Source of the DNA: Aphis gossypii
Lineage: Eukaryota > Arthropoda > Insecta > Hemiptera > Aphididae
Reading direction: 5' to 3'
Assembly: GCF_020184175.1 (NCBI RefSeq)
Contig: NC_065532.1
Coordinates: forward strand, 48,380,287 to 48,444,286
DNA: 64,000 nucleotides
This document shows positions 26,681 to 38,146 of this stretch, in pieces; the first letter of the stretch is position 1; the number at the start of each line of letters is the position of its first letter. A model generated the notes under the pieces. The model ran no database searches, was not told the DNA's origin, and saw only the letters and a program-made list of their open reading frames with translations. The position numbers were made by a program, and so were the translations under genes.

Positions 26681-27590
26681 TTTAATAAAAAAAGAGCATT
26701 GGCATTCACATTTTGCAAATAAAGACGTTAACCAATCTATTAATATTTTTAATGAAAAAATTGATAACTTAATTAAACTATCTTCTAATGAATATCATAT
26801 TAAATATAATAATAATAATAAACGTAAATTGAAACCGTGGATTTTTATTGGCTTAATAACTTCTATAAGAACAAGAGAAAAATTGTCTGTAAAAACTATC
26901 ATTAAGCTATTAAATACTAAACTTAAAAATTATTATTTATTATACAGAAATATCTTAAATAGACTGATAAAAGAATCTAAAAATTTGTTTTACGGTAAAA
27001 AAAATATCAAAGCTGGTAATAATTCTAAACTGATTTCGGATTGTATTAAGGAAGCATCTAATACTAAAATTAATAAAAAATCGGTTATAAATGAAATTTT
27101 CGATAAACATGGGAACATAGTAACTGAAATTAAAGAAATAGCTAATATTTTCAATTCATTTTTTGTTAACGTTGGATCTAGCATATCTTATAATATTACC
27201 AAAAATAAATATAAAAGTTGTGACTGGAAAAATCTAAATACAAATTGTTATATTGACAACTCTATTTTCTTCAAACCAATTGAAAAAGTTGAATTAACTA
27301 ATAATTTTATCAATAAAATTAAAGATAATTCTTCATTTTATGTAGGTTCCTTGTCGAATAAAATATTTAAAAAAACATCCATTAATATATCTCTACCATT
27401 AGCAATTTTATTCAATAAATGTTTATCGTTAGGAGAGTTTCCATTATGCTATAAAAAATCAGTTGTTATACCGCTTCATAAAAATGCCGATGCCAAAAAT
27501 TGTACAAATTATAGACTAATAACTACTTTTTCAACTTTTTATTTTGAACATTTATACTGGTTAATTAAATTATTGAATTTCTTCAGATAT
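26681..27590 (+). mobile_element. Jockey/CR1-like LINE, ORF2 fragment (right part)
   Basis: The + strand frame, open from about 26691 to 27599, resumes the LINE after the RTE-like insertion. It encodes the endonuclease-to-reverse-transcriptase linker (KRKLKPWIFIGLITSIRTR) and the first reverse transcriptase blocks (FPLCYKKSVVIPLHKNAD, NCTNYRLITTFSTF). The endonuclease and the end of ORF1 are absent, so roughly 1 kb was lost around the inserted element. The reverse transcriptase is cut at about 27590, where unrelated - strand coding-like sequence begins. It is inactive. Confidence 0.75.
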
Positions 27591-27595
27591 CAATA

Positions 27596-27840
27596 TTAAT
27601 AGTTATGTTTAAAAATGTATCTAAATAATGTGTATCGCAGTCTTTTGAATTTACTTAATGAGTACCTTTTACCAACATGTCTTATTATTAGTTTAAGATT
27701 CTTGTGCAACTTAATTCTTTTTTTTAAGAAATGGTCTTCGATTTTTGCATGAAAGATTGCAGAAACATGTTTAGTGAACTCTAATATTTTAACAAGAGGA
27801 TAAAGTAAACTATAGTCTTCATATTCTTTTATACCAATGT
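27596..27840 (-). other. Unrecognised coding-like frame split by RTE-like LINE copy 2
   Basis: On the - strand a frame ends at TAA (27596-27598) and runs unbroken to the LINE target duplication. Read past the LINE into the right flank (from 30840) it stays open for about another 20 codons up to a TAG. It is rich in Lys, Arg and Ile, for example KIEDHFLKKRIKLHKN and RHVGKRYSLSKFKRLRY. I do not recognise it. It could be the C-terminal end of another transposon protein or a chance frame. Confidence 0.3.
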
Positions 27841-27851
27841 GTGTATTTATC
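27841..27851. repeat. Target-site duplication, left copy
   Basis: GTGTATTTATC directly precedes the LINE leader and is repeated exactly at 30830-30840 after the LINE tail. It is an 11-bp duplication of the kind made by target-primed reverse transcription. Confidence 0.85.
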
Positions 27852-30829
27852 TTCCTCAGGAGAGCACTAAGAGTGCGATGAGTATGGCAAACCCGGGGCT
27901 CCGAGCTCTGAACTGAACTGACTTTAATTATAGCTCTCCTTACTCTAACCTTAATTGGTTGGAGTAGACTGGTCCTCCGGGTTAGGGGTTTAGCGAAGGA
28001 CTAACGCCCCTGCTTAGTAAAAAAATCTTCTGTTCAGGATCTAATACACATAAACATGCCTCGGTTACGTGGAGCTTTGGATAATAAGACTGAAAATAAT
28101 GAAAATGGCTTATTGTTTGGGACATGGAACGGATGTACTCTTTTCAAACCTGGAACGGCCCAAAACATTGTTAAAGAAATCGAGAAATACAAGTTAAAAA
28201 TAGTGGCTTTACAAGAAATTAGATGGGATGATACTGGAACGTTATAGATATACAAGAAACAACAATACTTTATGGTAAATGTAATGAACAACGTCAGTTT
28301 GGAACTGGTTTTGCGGTACACAAAAGCTTAATACCAAATATAAGGGAGTCCAAAGATATCAATCCAAGAATCTCATTGTTGGCAATGAAAGCGCAGTTTT
28401 TCGACATAACTTTCATAAATGTGCACGCACCTTCCAAAGTTAAGCCGCAGGAAGAGAAGGATGATTGCTATGAGAGCTTGGACTTAACATTAAATGCATT
28501 ATCTCAATACAGAATAAAAATAGTCTTATGTGTCCTTAACGCAAAAGTTGGTAAAGAGGCTGTATTCAGACCAATAATTGGTAGTCACAGCCTGCACGAA
28601 GTTACAAATGATAATGGATTAAGACTTATCCACTTTGTATGTGGAAATGGTCTTGTAGTGAAAAGTATAATGTTCTCTAATAAAAATATTTATCAAGGGA
28701 ACACGGATGTCACCAGATGGAAGGTATGTTGAACAAACCGACCATATTCTAGTGAGCACAGGCTTCAAAAAATGTATTCAAAACATAAGAACGATGAGAG
28801 ACACCGATGGTGATTCGGATCACTATCTGGTTAAAATAAAAATAAAAATAAAAATAAAAAAGGTTATTTGGAAAATAGGAATAGTGGTAGACAAATATGA
28901 CACAGCTAAACTAAACAATATGAATACGTGTGAAAGATTCAAGTATCAGATGTCAGAAAAAATCAAAAAGATAGATACAGGTATAAATGAATCGATGCAA
29001 AATTAAAGATACTATAAAGGTAGTGACAGAGTCAGAAATTGGAAAAATAAAAGCTGTAAAAAAACCATGGTTCAACGACATATGTAAAGATGCACTAAAT
29101 CGGAGAAAAGAAGCTAGAAACCCGTGGCTTAATGACCAACATAATATAGAAAAAGAAATTGTGTATAAGTTATGTCAGAAAAGCGCAAGTAGAATATTCA
29201 GAAATGAAAATCCAGAAGAAACTTTTGAATGGACACTAGTAAAAACCAACGATTGCGAAAGTCTAACCTCTACTAGCAATAAAATAAAACAACAAATATT
29301 TAGGTTAAAAAACCAAAAATCTCCCGGAGAAGATGGGATTCAAGGAGAAATATTAAAAAAATTAGTTGAGGAAATAGTATCAAGAATACATAGTATTATT
29401 AAAATGGTTTGACAGGAAGAAAAACTCTCGGAGAAGTGGAATACTACGCTAGTGTGTCCTATTCACAAAAAGAACGTTCCCCAGATATGCAACAATTATA
29501 GAGGAATGCATTACTAAACGTAACCTATAAAATTCTTGCATATTGCTTATTAGACAGAAAAAAACCGATTGCGGAAAAAATAATAAGGGATTACCAAGGA
29601 GGTTTCAGACCAAACAGGTCTACAACAGATCAAATATTTGTGATTAGGCAGACTCTTCAAAAAATGTGGGAGTTCAATAACGACGAGTATATATTCTTTA
29701 TGGACTTTAAGAAAGCCTATGACTCTATCCACTGGACAAGCTTAATTAATATTCTTAGGGAATTTAAGTTTCCAAAAAAGCTAGTTAATCTTGTAGAGGC
29801 AAGTATAAATGAAACAAAGATTAAAATAAAGCTAGCAAATATGTTGCCACAACCAGTGGAAGTGGTGGCAGGCATTAGACAAGGGTATGCGCTTTCTACT
29901 ATACTATTTAACTTAGTGTTGAAGAAGATAGTAAGAGAAATCAATTTATGTGAAGGGTCTGAGTTAGGTCGATTAACAATTAATATTCTGGAGTATAGGG
30001 ATGATATTTCTTTATTGGAAAGGAATAGAGAGATGATAATAAAAATGGGAAAAATCACTTATAAAGACTGCGGAGAAAGTAGGACTTGGGATTAATGAAG
30101 AAAACATAGAGTACATTGTGGTCAGTTGGAGAAATAGGAATCAGGCACAAGAAGAATTTGTTGAAGTGGAAGAATACAAATTTAAAAGAGTGGGCCAATT
30201 CAAATACTTAGGGTCGATTATAACTCAAGATAACGACATAAAAATAGAAATTTCAATGAGATTTTAATCAGCTAATAAATGTTTCTTTGGACTTAGTAAA
30301 ATTTTTAGATCAAGAGCAACCTCTAAGAATTTAAAAGTTAGAATGTACTAAACTTTGTTAAAGACAATTGTTCTGTATAGAGCAGAAATATGGCCTCTGA
30401 GAAAGACTGAAGAACGAAGGATGGCAGTGTTTGAGAGAAAAGTACTCAGGAAAATTTATGTGGTATACTTTGATGTTTTCACAAATGAATGGAGGAAATT
30501 ACACAATGATGAACTGCAATCCCTTTTTCAGCGACAAGATACACTGAAAGAGATAAAAAAAAAGAAGGCTAGTTTGGGTAAGACATACTTGGAGGAAGCA
30601 TGACTCATTAATAAGAAGAGTAATAGAGAAAAACCCAGTAAGGAGGAGACCTCTTGGAAGACCGCATTTAAGATGGTAGGATTGCGTTAAGAGAGACACC
30701 GAAACAGTGGAGCCGGAGAGTCATTGGCAGGAAGTAGCAGAGGATAGAGATAGGTAGCAATATGTTCATCTAGAGATATGGTCTTGAATGGCCGAAACCA
30801 AGGATGAAGAAGAAGAAGAAGAAGAAGAA
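27852..30829 (+). mobile_element. RTE-like LINE copy 2, apparently full length but decayed
   Basis: The element begins with a GC-richer leader (27852-28055) and ends in a GAA-repeat tail at 30829. Broken frames cover the endonuclease N-terminus (GTWNGCTLFKPGTAQNI, ALQEIRWDDTG), its remainder (NVHAPSK, LNAKVGKEAVFRPI, SDHYLVKIK), a linker (KKPWFNDICKDALNRR), and the reverse transcriptase (GGFRPNRSTTDQ, FMDFKKAYDSIHW, GIRQGYALSTILFN). At least six stops or frameshifts occur. The catalytic box reads EYRDDISLL, where the family has YADD, so one motif residue is changed. It belongs to the same broad group as the - strand element at 23866-26680, judged by shared motifs and tail. Confidence 0.85.
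28832..28863. repeat. Short (AAATAA)n repeat inside LINE copy 2
   Basis: Five tandem AAAATA-type units inside the endonuclease-to-linker part of the decayed LINE, giving KIKIKIK in translation. Probably replication slippage after inactivation. Confidence 0.7.
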
Positions 30830-30840
30830 GTGTATTTATC
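30830..30840. repeat. Target-site duplication, right copy
   Basis: GTGTATTTATC follows the GAA tail of the LINE and matches the left copy at 27841-27851 exactly. Confidence 0.85.
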
Positions 30841-33787
30841 AAGATCAAATTTTGTATTAGTATTAGTATTGTAGTAGGTAGTGATAAGTGATTCTATTTA
30901 TGAAACAAACACAATTTTGAATTAATGATAACACTATTATAATATTACTTATTATTTATTAATAATTATATATTAAAATATTAAATTCTTAAGAAAAACA
31001 ATTTATTATAATATGAGTTATGATTTATATAATGTTTGTGAAGAGTAAATGAGTTTGCTACTATACGTTACATTAGACGATTTCATCACTTCGGTGGCAA
31101 CGGTCACACACCAAAAGAGTTTAAAAATATTTATTTTTTAAATTTTATTCCATAGAAATACAGAATATTGTTTATAACCAATGTTGACTGGATGACTTTT
31201 ATTACTTTTTACACTATAGAATTATTATTATTTTTTTTTATTTATAATGTATAATATAATAATTTTATTTTTAATGTTTAATAGAAATACTAACTAGTAA
31301 TTGTCAACCAATAACAAATGACATACGTACTAGATGTTTACCGGAAGTACAACTGTATCTTGCACTCTGAATCGAGATACATAGTTTCAATGTATTTTAT
31401 ATCATGTACTTGAATAGTTTTTAGATTTATATATCTAGTTTTTTTTTTTTTATTGATTAAGATACTAGGTACATTCAAAAATTATACTTTATTTATATAA
31501 CAGTTTTTCCAATAGTTCGTAATATTATGTAATGTTAGATAATCTAACTTAGCTCAAAGCACAGATATAGATATTATCTATAAACCTTGGCTCAAAGTAA
31601 CTAGTGTCTGTTAATTATATATCAGTGATAAGATTTTGTTGTTTATTGGTTGCCAACAATCAGTTCACATTCTGTCTGTCTCAACTCTTGGGTGTATTAT
31701 TCATTTATGCAGTGTTAACGTAGTGATGTTCGACAATATTTTGTGAATAGTTTTTAATATTTATAATTTATTGTTATTAACTTGGAATATTTTTAAATAT
31801 CTATTATATAAATAACCAAAATAATGCAATACTTAATATTCTAAAATGCCTAGATGCACATTCTGCACGACTTTTAATTCTGGTGAAATAATAAATGTGA
31901 ATTTTAATGTGAAAGCCAAATGTTAAATACATACTGTATACATTCCAAAATATTATAATAAATTATAGTATGATATAAATAGTTAATAATACATTTTAAC
32001 GTGACAAAATTATATCCAAGATAAATGAATAAATGAATAAAATATGCAAATATAAAGCAGGAGCGGCCAAACACTTGATCTTGGACAATTTTATTTTAAG
32101 TGTTATTATAAACTATTAATGCAAGTACGTTTCTTAATAATTATAGTTAATCATTAATAAATAAATGTTTTGATGGAAGTCAATCCTCAAAGGTAAAACA
32201 TATTTTTAATAGATTGTGACTTTTTGCCATAAGTAACATTCATTTTGACATACAAGTTTGAACTTTGTTGGTTTAGGTTATTATACTATTTAAATAACGC
32301 ATATTAGACAAGTAATACAATAAAACAAATTTTAGTAATTTATATTATATTACTTGAAAATATATATCAAAGTATATTATTATATAGATTTATGTATCTA
32401 CTACACTGTTCAAAATAATAATTAAAAAGCTTAAGCAACCATGTAAATCTAGCATATTATTATGACATATACTAGTGGTGCCTAACTCATACTTTTTCTG
32501 TAAAGCAAAATATGAATCGTTTGTCCCACCTACCTAAAATTTTTAGCCATCTTATATGATATCAAAATACATAAAAAAACATTTTTGTTTCTTGCTATCA
32601 CCTATCAGTTATAATATAACACTATTAATAACTACTTAACTTTTTAAAATAACCCATTAAATCCATATCGTTCCTAACGTATACCCATCCACCCATTTAA
32701 GAAGTAAAGCGATCACTTCACATGCCATATGAGTTTGGAGCCATTGACGTATACTGAATACAGTGTATGTAAAGTAAATTAAAAAAAGGTTAGGTAAATA
32801 AATTGGCAAGAAAAAAAAAATCCATTTAGTACTAGGTCTTATATTATATAATAATAATATATTATTTTTCTCTTACATGTTTATTGTATGATGTAATGAA
32901 TACCCAATACAACAATTTATGTTGAAGTAAAAGTTTGTTATTTATGTATTTCTAAACAATTGATCATTCTAGCAATAGTGGCCAGTCTATTGTTATATTC
33001 TGTGCCAGCCATGACAAAATTTAAAATAAGTAAGGATAGCCATTAATCACATATGATTAAAAGCTAACTAGAGTGATTATTATCATAATCTTAAGTGAAT
33101 ATTATAATAATTTATCATAATATCATTTACTTATTTACATATATATATATATATATTATGATTATCCTATCTGCTCAATGTCAATATTAGTCAATATGTC
33201 ATTGTGTCAGACACTCAGACTTGAGACTGGTAATATTAGGGCTCTCGCGGTTTGGAACGTGTATTAATAATTGATATACACGTGATACATGTAGTTTATG
33301 CCTTAAATAATAGTATATAAGAACACCCTTGTATTTTAATACACTTATATTAAAAGTTAATTAACCCATTTATTAAAATTACCTGTGGTTCAGAAGCTTT
33401 TTTTTTATAAAATTAATAATATTGCTGTCTTGTAAACTTGTATTTTGTCTCTTAGGTATTTAAGATACTAACCAGCCCTGAATGTAACCATAAATTTAAA
33501 ATTTTTTATTTTATTTTGAACAGTTTATACTAACTATTAATTAATTATTTGAGATTTCATTTATTTTAAAAGTTTTTAGTGATAACCAGCTAAAAGATAT
33601 GCTGATTGTTTTATTTTGTTTTTTAAATATTTAATAGATATTAAAATAAAAGAGTGATTTTTTTGTATTAATTTTTTAATCATAAAAGGAATTCAAAATT
33701 ATTTGGTTAATAAAACTGGAATTACAAGTTTTTTTACCTACATACTATATAGATTTACATAGGTTTTATTACATATTGTTTGTATAG
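30841..33787. other. AT-rich intergenic DNA with no supported gene
   Basis: No gene was recognised. ATG at 31846 opens MPRCTFC, a short Cys-rich start, but stops after about 27 codons. A 'GTGGTGCCTAACTCA' at about 32475 faintly resembles hAT termini. A TA microsatellite lies at about 33140-33157. Confidence 0.5.
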
Positions 33788-33835
33788 CCAATGGCTAAAA
33801 TAAAGCATGTACAAAAAAGTCTAAGCAATAATCCG
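33788..33835 (+). other. Candidate micro-exon (uncertain)
   Basis: A 48-base segment lies between an acceptor-like TTTGTATAG and a perfect donor GTAAGT. It contains an ATG with 15 codons open to the donor (MAKIKHVQKS...). The splice context is good, but no downstream exon was identified, so it may be chance. Confidence 0.2.
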
Positions 33836-35396
33836 GTAAGTCCATTATTATGTATTATATTGCTGCGATATTGGTTTTTGAAGTTAAAAGTTAAAGTAAA
33901 AACTCCAAAAAAATTAAAATACTAAGTGTTCAACTTCTTCTAGATATAAAATTAAATAAATCGACACAAGTTTTGATCTTTGTTAGTATAAATGCTGTTT
34001 TAGGCTTAATTTACTGTTAAAAACATAATTTACTGTCATTATCATATTGACTGGAGTTACCATGTTTTTGCTTAGCATAGCAGCAATACAATGACATATT
34101 TATTCATAGAGAAAAGTGCCAAAAGACATTAATTTTTAGAAAGAAAATGTGCAAATATCAATATAAATTTAAAAAGATAAAATTATTATCTACTACAAGG
34201 TGAACTTGTAGAATAAAAACAAGTTCATCACTATAAAATAACAACTTAACTTTGATAAAAATTAAAAATAAAAGAATAATTTATTGATTTTGCTAATGTT
34301 TCTGATGTAAAGTATGCATAAAAGGGTAGTAATTTATTTCAATTAAAAACATTTGATTTTATATTGTGACTAAAAATGCATCATTCAATACTTCAGCTAA
34401 TAAATAAAATCAGTAAAATTCTATAAATTTAACTTTAATTATTTAAATTCCATCTACATACTAAAAAAAATGTCTTCTTACATAGACAATGTTAAAACTT
34501 AAAACACAATTTATCCGACAACCTAAGAAAAAAAAAATTAAAAACATCAGCTTTTTATCTTTTAATAAATACAATGTTTTATAGCATTGATGAAATATTT
34601 AGTCAACATACCTATCGTTAAAATAATTAATGTTGTACAAAATTATTAATTATGAAAATGTCATCAGTCGGCATTAAATTTCTATCAAAATATTTTCTGT
34701 GCAACAGTACTTATCATTTAGAAACTGAGGTTAAAAATTAAGTTGATTTAAAAATATAAACATTATATTATATTATACCTACCATATTATACAAATCAAC
34801 ATAATAAATTAATATGGTTTTTTTTTAAAACAGTAAACTATAAGGATTATATCATACCACAATGGATGGGACAATAATTTTTAAAAATTAAGGAATAAAT
34901 TATTCAAACTCAATACAATTTATTTGTACTCATTTGAATTGTTTATTGTGTCATAACTCATGAGTGTTTATACATATATATTAATATATTAATATTATAT
35001 ATAAATAAAAAATTGATGGGAGTTTAAATAAGTATATTATTCTCTTAATTAATCAGATATTTAAGAACGATTGTAATTTTAAACTTACAAAATATCATGT
35101 AAAATATTTAAATATAATTAACTGAAGTTTATACAGTGATCAAATCTGTTTGTTCAATCAATTTCATTCTAAAAACCTACTAGTAGAAAAACGTTTAATA
35201 CTTTCATTAAAACTACAATGTATAATGTATATTAGAAATCAATTCTTTTCGTTTATAAGTGGCCTATAACCTCACCTATAACCTTTACGGTGATAATTTT
35301 TAGTAAACTTCATCAACAATTTACCAACTACCATCAACACTAAAAAAATAAACTTAAACTGGTACAGCAGCTGTGTACTATACATACCTCACTTCC
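33836..35396. other. AT-rich intergenic DNA
   Basis: No gene, RNA or repeat was recognised beyond short AT-rich microsatellite runs (for example near 34975-35005). Confidence 0.5.
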
Positions 35397-35404
35397 AATG
35401 AATC

Positions 35405-35910
35405 CAAGCCCGGATTAAGGATCAATTGGGCCCCAGGACACCATAAACTTAGAGGGCCCCCTTTAAACTTTAACTTCAAAAAATTGTATCACTACATTTT
35501 AAAGACTGTCTATTATTGTATAATGTTGTACAAAACAAAAAATGAAAAAAATATATAAATTAATAGTTATGTAATAATTTATTATACACATACCTATTGT
35601 CTATAATTAATAATTATATATATTATACATATAAAACACTGTATTTGTTCAAAAGAATAATGATTAATAAATGTTGCTTTGCTTTTATTTTTGCAAATTG
35701 TTGAATAGATATATTGAAATCCATCAATTTCAAAATATCATTTTCTGAATATAATATTATTAATGATGTTAAATTTACCTATTTTACTCAATAAAATATT
35801 TTTTTTTTAATTACCTATTTTAAACGCATTAAAAACATATATTTTACAAATGAAGTTAGGAACACAAAATCAATAGGCCCCAGGGCCGTGTTTTCCTAAA
35901 TCCGGGCTTG
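35405..35910. mobile_element. Non-autonomous hAT-type element with 8-bp target duplication
   Basis: The left end CAAGCCCGGATTAAGGA and the right end (inverse: CAAGCCCGGATTTAGGA) form terminal inverted repeats. They are flanked by perfect 8-bp duplications AATGAATC at 35397-35404 and 35911-35918. GGGCCCC motifs follow inside each end. The element is 506 bases long and has no transposase frame. The 8-bp duplications and terminal style fit the hAT superfamily. Confidence 0.88.
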
Positions 35911-36085
35911 AATGAATCCGATTTAAATAGGAGCAATAAGTTTTTCAAACATTTTCAGATTCAACGTCTTAAAACATACATTTCGAAAAATAAAAAAATA
36001 AGGATGACAACTCAATCGCGAGAAGGCCATAATTCCCGATAATCATATTGAAACATTTAAAAATTGGTAAAATTTAGTTACTTAC

Positions 36086-36304
36086 CTATATCAGACATTT
36101 TATTAAATCGAACTGCTCGTCGATAATAATCCGGACAATCTAGGTGCGTACGGTCGTGTTTGTCGTCGGAACCTTCACACGATTCGAGCCAATTTGTCTT
36201 TTCGTTTTCACAACTGATGAACACCTCACGAGAATGATTACCACTAAACGCCTGGGTGAAAGTGAAAATCGTTGCCGAACAGAAAATAAACAACAGTCCA
36301 AAAA
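36086..36304 (-). CDS. Candidate exon of an unrecognised secreted protein
   Basis: On the - strand an acceptor TTTTTTCTAG precedes 219 open bases that end at a strong donor GTAAGT. The translation starts FGLLFIFCSATIFTF, a signal-peptide-like hydrophobic run. A polar segment with three Cys follows (ISCENEK, ESCEGSD, LDCPDYY) and ends MSDIG. There is no ATG before the hydrophobic run in this exon (the in-frame codon is TTG), so the start should lie in an upstream exon. No following exon could be assigned with confidence. The composition is more complex than the AT-rich surroundings. I do not recognise the family. It may be a live gene exon or a stranded duplicate. Confidence 0.45.
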
Positions 36305-36513
36305 CTAGAAAAAATTAAACTTGCAGGAGACGCTCAGAATGAGTAAGGACTAAAGGCAACGCCCAAATGCAAACAAAATGTGCAACGAACAGCAACACGG
36401 TTGTATGAAATCCTAACCTAACCCATATCTGTAAATTCTAACATACAACATCATAAAACAGGGTAGAGGGAAAATTGATAGCAACGCCAACGCGAATTTG
36501 ACGAATCACGAAC

Positions 36514-37081
36514 CGACGAGCGTCTCGGGAGCAAAATTGTGCAACCAATCAGAAGCGTTCACATTTCTTATCATATAACGTGATATTGTTATCTGCTGTG
36601 GTGATAATATATTCTTTATAATATATAATTATTAATTTATCATTATTTTAATTTTTAATTATAAATTATAATATTTACACAATTAGTAATTATACATAAT
36701 AAAATGGAAGATTTAGGAATTGCACGCTATTAATATTTTTAGACTCTTTAGAGCCACAAGTAATTGAGTGTCTCTTTAAAGTTCTTTTATAGCTAAAATA
36801 TTTGTTGCAAACCAAGCACTTAAGCTCTTCCATGTTACTGGTTGCAATTCCTAAATCTTCCATTTTATTATGTATAATTACTAATTGTGTAAATATTATA
36901 ATTTATAATTAAAAATTAAAATAATAATAAATTAATAATTATTTATTATAAAGAATATATTATCACCACAGCAGATAACAATATCACGTTATATGATAAG
37001 AAATGTGATTTTCACAAATATTGATAAGAAATGTGAACGCTTCTGATTGGTTGCGCAATTTTACTCCCGAGACGCTCGTCG
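36514..37081. repeat. Long inverted repeat (foldback element) with zinc-finger loop
   Basis: The arms 36514-36724 and 36843-37081 are near-perfect reverse complements. They begin outside with CGACGAGCGTCTCGGGAG and end inside with GGAATTGCA. The right arm has an extra segment of about 28 bases in which AAGAAATGTG is duplicated. Each arm carries a CCAAT-type box (ACCAATCAGAAGCG). The 118-base spacer encodes a zinc finger on the - strand. No clear target duplication was found outside the arms. Confidence 0.85.
36690..36833 (-). CDS. Small zinc-finger frame in the inverted-repeat loop
   Basis: A 47-codon frame begins at ATG 36833 and ends at TAA 36690-36692. Residues 6-28 form a C2HC-type finger, CLVCNKYFSY...TLKRHSITC: Cys-x2-Cys, an aromatic, a Leu, His-x4-Cys. 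The last dozen codons run into the left repeat arm, so the C-terminus is determined by arm sequence. It is probably a captured or relic finger from a zinc-finger gene or transposase. Whether it is translated is unknown. Confidence 0.45.
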   Translation of the reverse strand: MEELKCLVCNKYFSYKRTLKRHSITCGSKESKNINSVQFLNLPFYYV

Positions 37082-37330
37082 AACCGCTGTTGTGAAATGT
37101 GAATGTATTGGTTACTGTGTGTGTGTATCAAAACGATGGCAGTGTGACCAGCGTCGCTATGCGTACAATTGTTTCCCAGTGCAGCAATCGCTTGTAAGGG
37201 CGGACGAGCACAAAGACTTGAATTTCGTGTTTCGTTGGCGGCCAAATCGTTTCAAGGCGCGGCAATATACCATAATATATCTACAAATCGATATCACCAT
37301 TTTGCCGCCGTCCGGCGCTAAGGTATTTCC
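37082..37330. other. GC- and CpG-richer patch beside the inverted repeat
   Basis: Unlike its surroundings this patch contains many CpG dinucleotides (CAGCGTCGCTATGCGTAC, GCCGCCGTCCGGCGC) and ends with AAG before a donor-like GTATTT at 37321. It could be a promoter plus 5' non-coding exon. A + strand frame reads through it, but its nominal start is a TTG inside the repeat arm, so I do not call it coding. Confidence 0.3.
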
Positions 37331-37780
37331 CAAATTGTTTTGTTATTATTTTTTTTTTTTTTATATATATAGTATTTTATTATATGACTATTTAGTATTT
37401 TTTTTTAATATCATTTTTATTATTGATTAATTATGTGTTGATTATTGACTTACGTCAACCTATATCTAACGCATAGATGTAATATCGCGATATACCTAAC
37501 TATATTACCTATACATTTTATAATAACTTAAATAACTGCAATTTTGTATAATGATGATACAATAATATTTTTTTTTTTTTCGTAGACTCGTAGTTACAGT
37601 ATTGTTTGATATAATATGAATGATGAAGTACAAACGCGATTATAATTTTGACAATAGTAATACTATCATACAACACTGAAAAATTATGTGTTTAGAGGTA
37701 AGTACTAAGTATACAAATTTTAATTAATTTGGCTAATTATAAACTATAATATAATGTTTTAATATTTATTATTATATAGT
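37331..37780. other. AT-rich stretch with no recognised feature
   Basis: T-rich tracts and low-complexity AT sequence; no gene seen. Confidence 0.5.
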
Positions 37781-38144
37781 TACTTTAGATTCTGAGCGGA
37801 GCTAAGAATGTATTGATTTTAAAATAATGTAGGTATGTTAGTGTGTGTGTCTGTATGTATATATTTGGGGAAAACTTTTGAAACAATAAAAGTGCTTTGA
37901 TTTTCAACTTCAGCAACTTTTTTAGTATAAAAGTGAATCTTATTGGTACTTTGGAGGGTCAAAAGAAAAAAAATTCTGTATTTTACCTAATAATAGGGAT
38001 TAATATACAAAAAATTAAGGAAAAACGAAAATTTTTAAGCACAATTGATTTTGTTTTTCTGTTTTAACTCTTAAAATAGTAACCGTTTATTTCACACTAT
38101 AAAATGTTCAACATATTTTGACTTTTTTAAACTATTTATAAATG
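37781..38144 (+). repeat. Dispersed AT-rich repeat, copy B (5' part)
   Basis: Begins GATTCTGAGCGGAGCTAAGA, then GTATTGATTTT and a TGTGTGTGTCTGT run, matching the start of the copy at 43005. It is interrupted at 38145 by a TA-flanked MITE, after which similar AT-rich sequence appears to resume. Confidence 0.55.
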
Positions 38145-38146
38145 TA

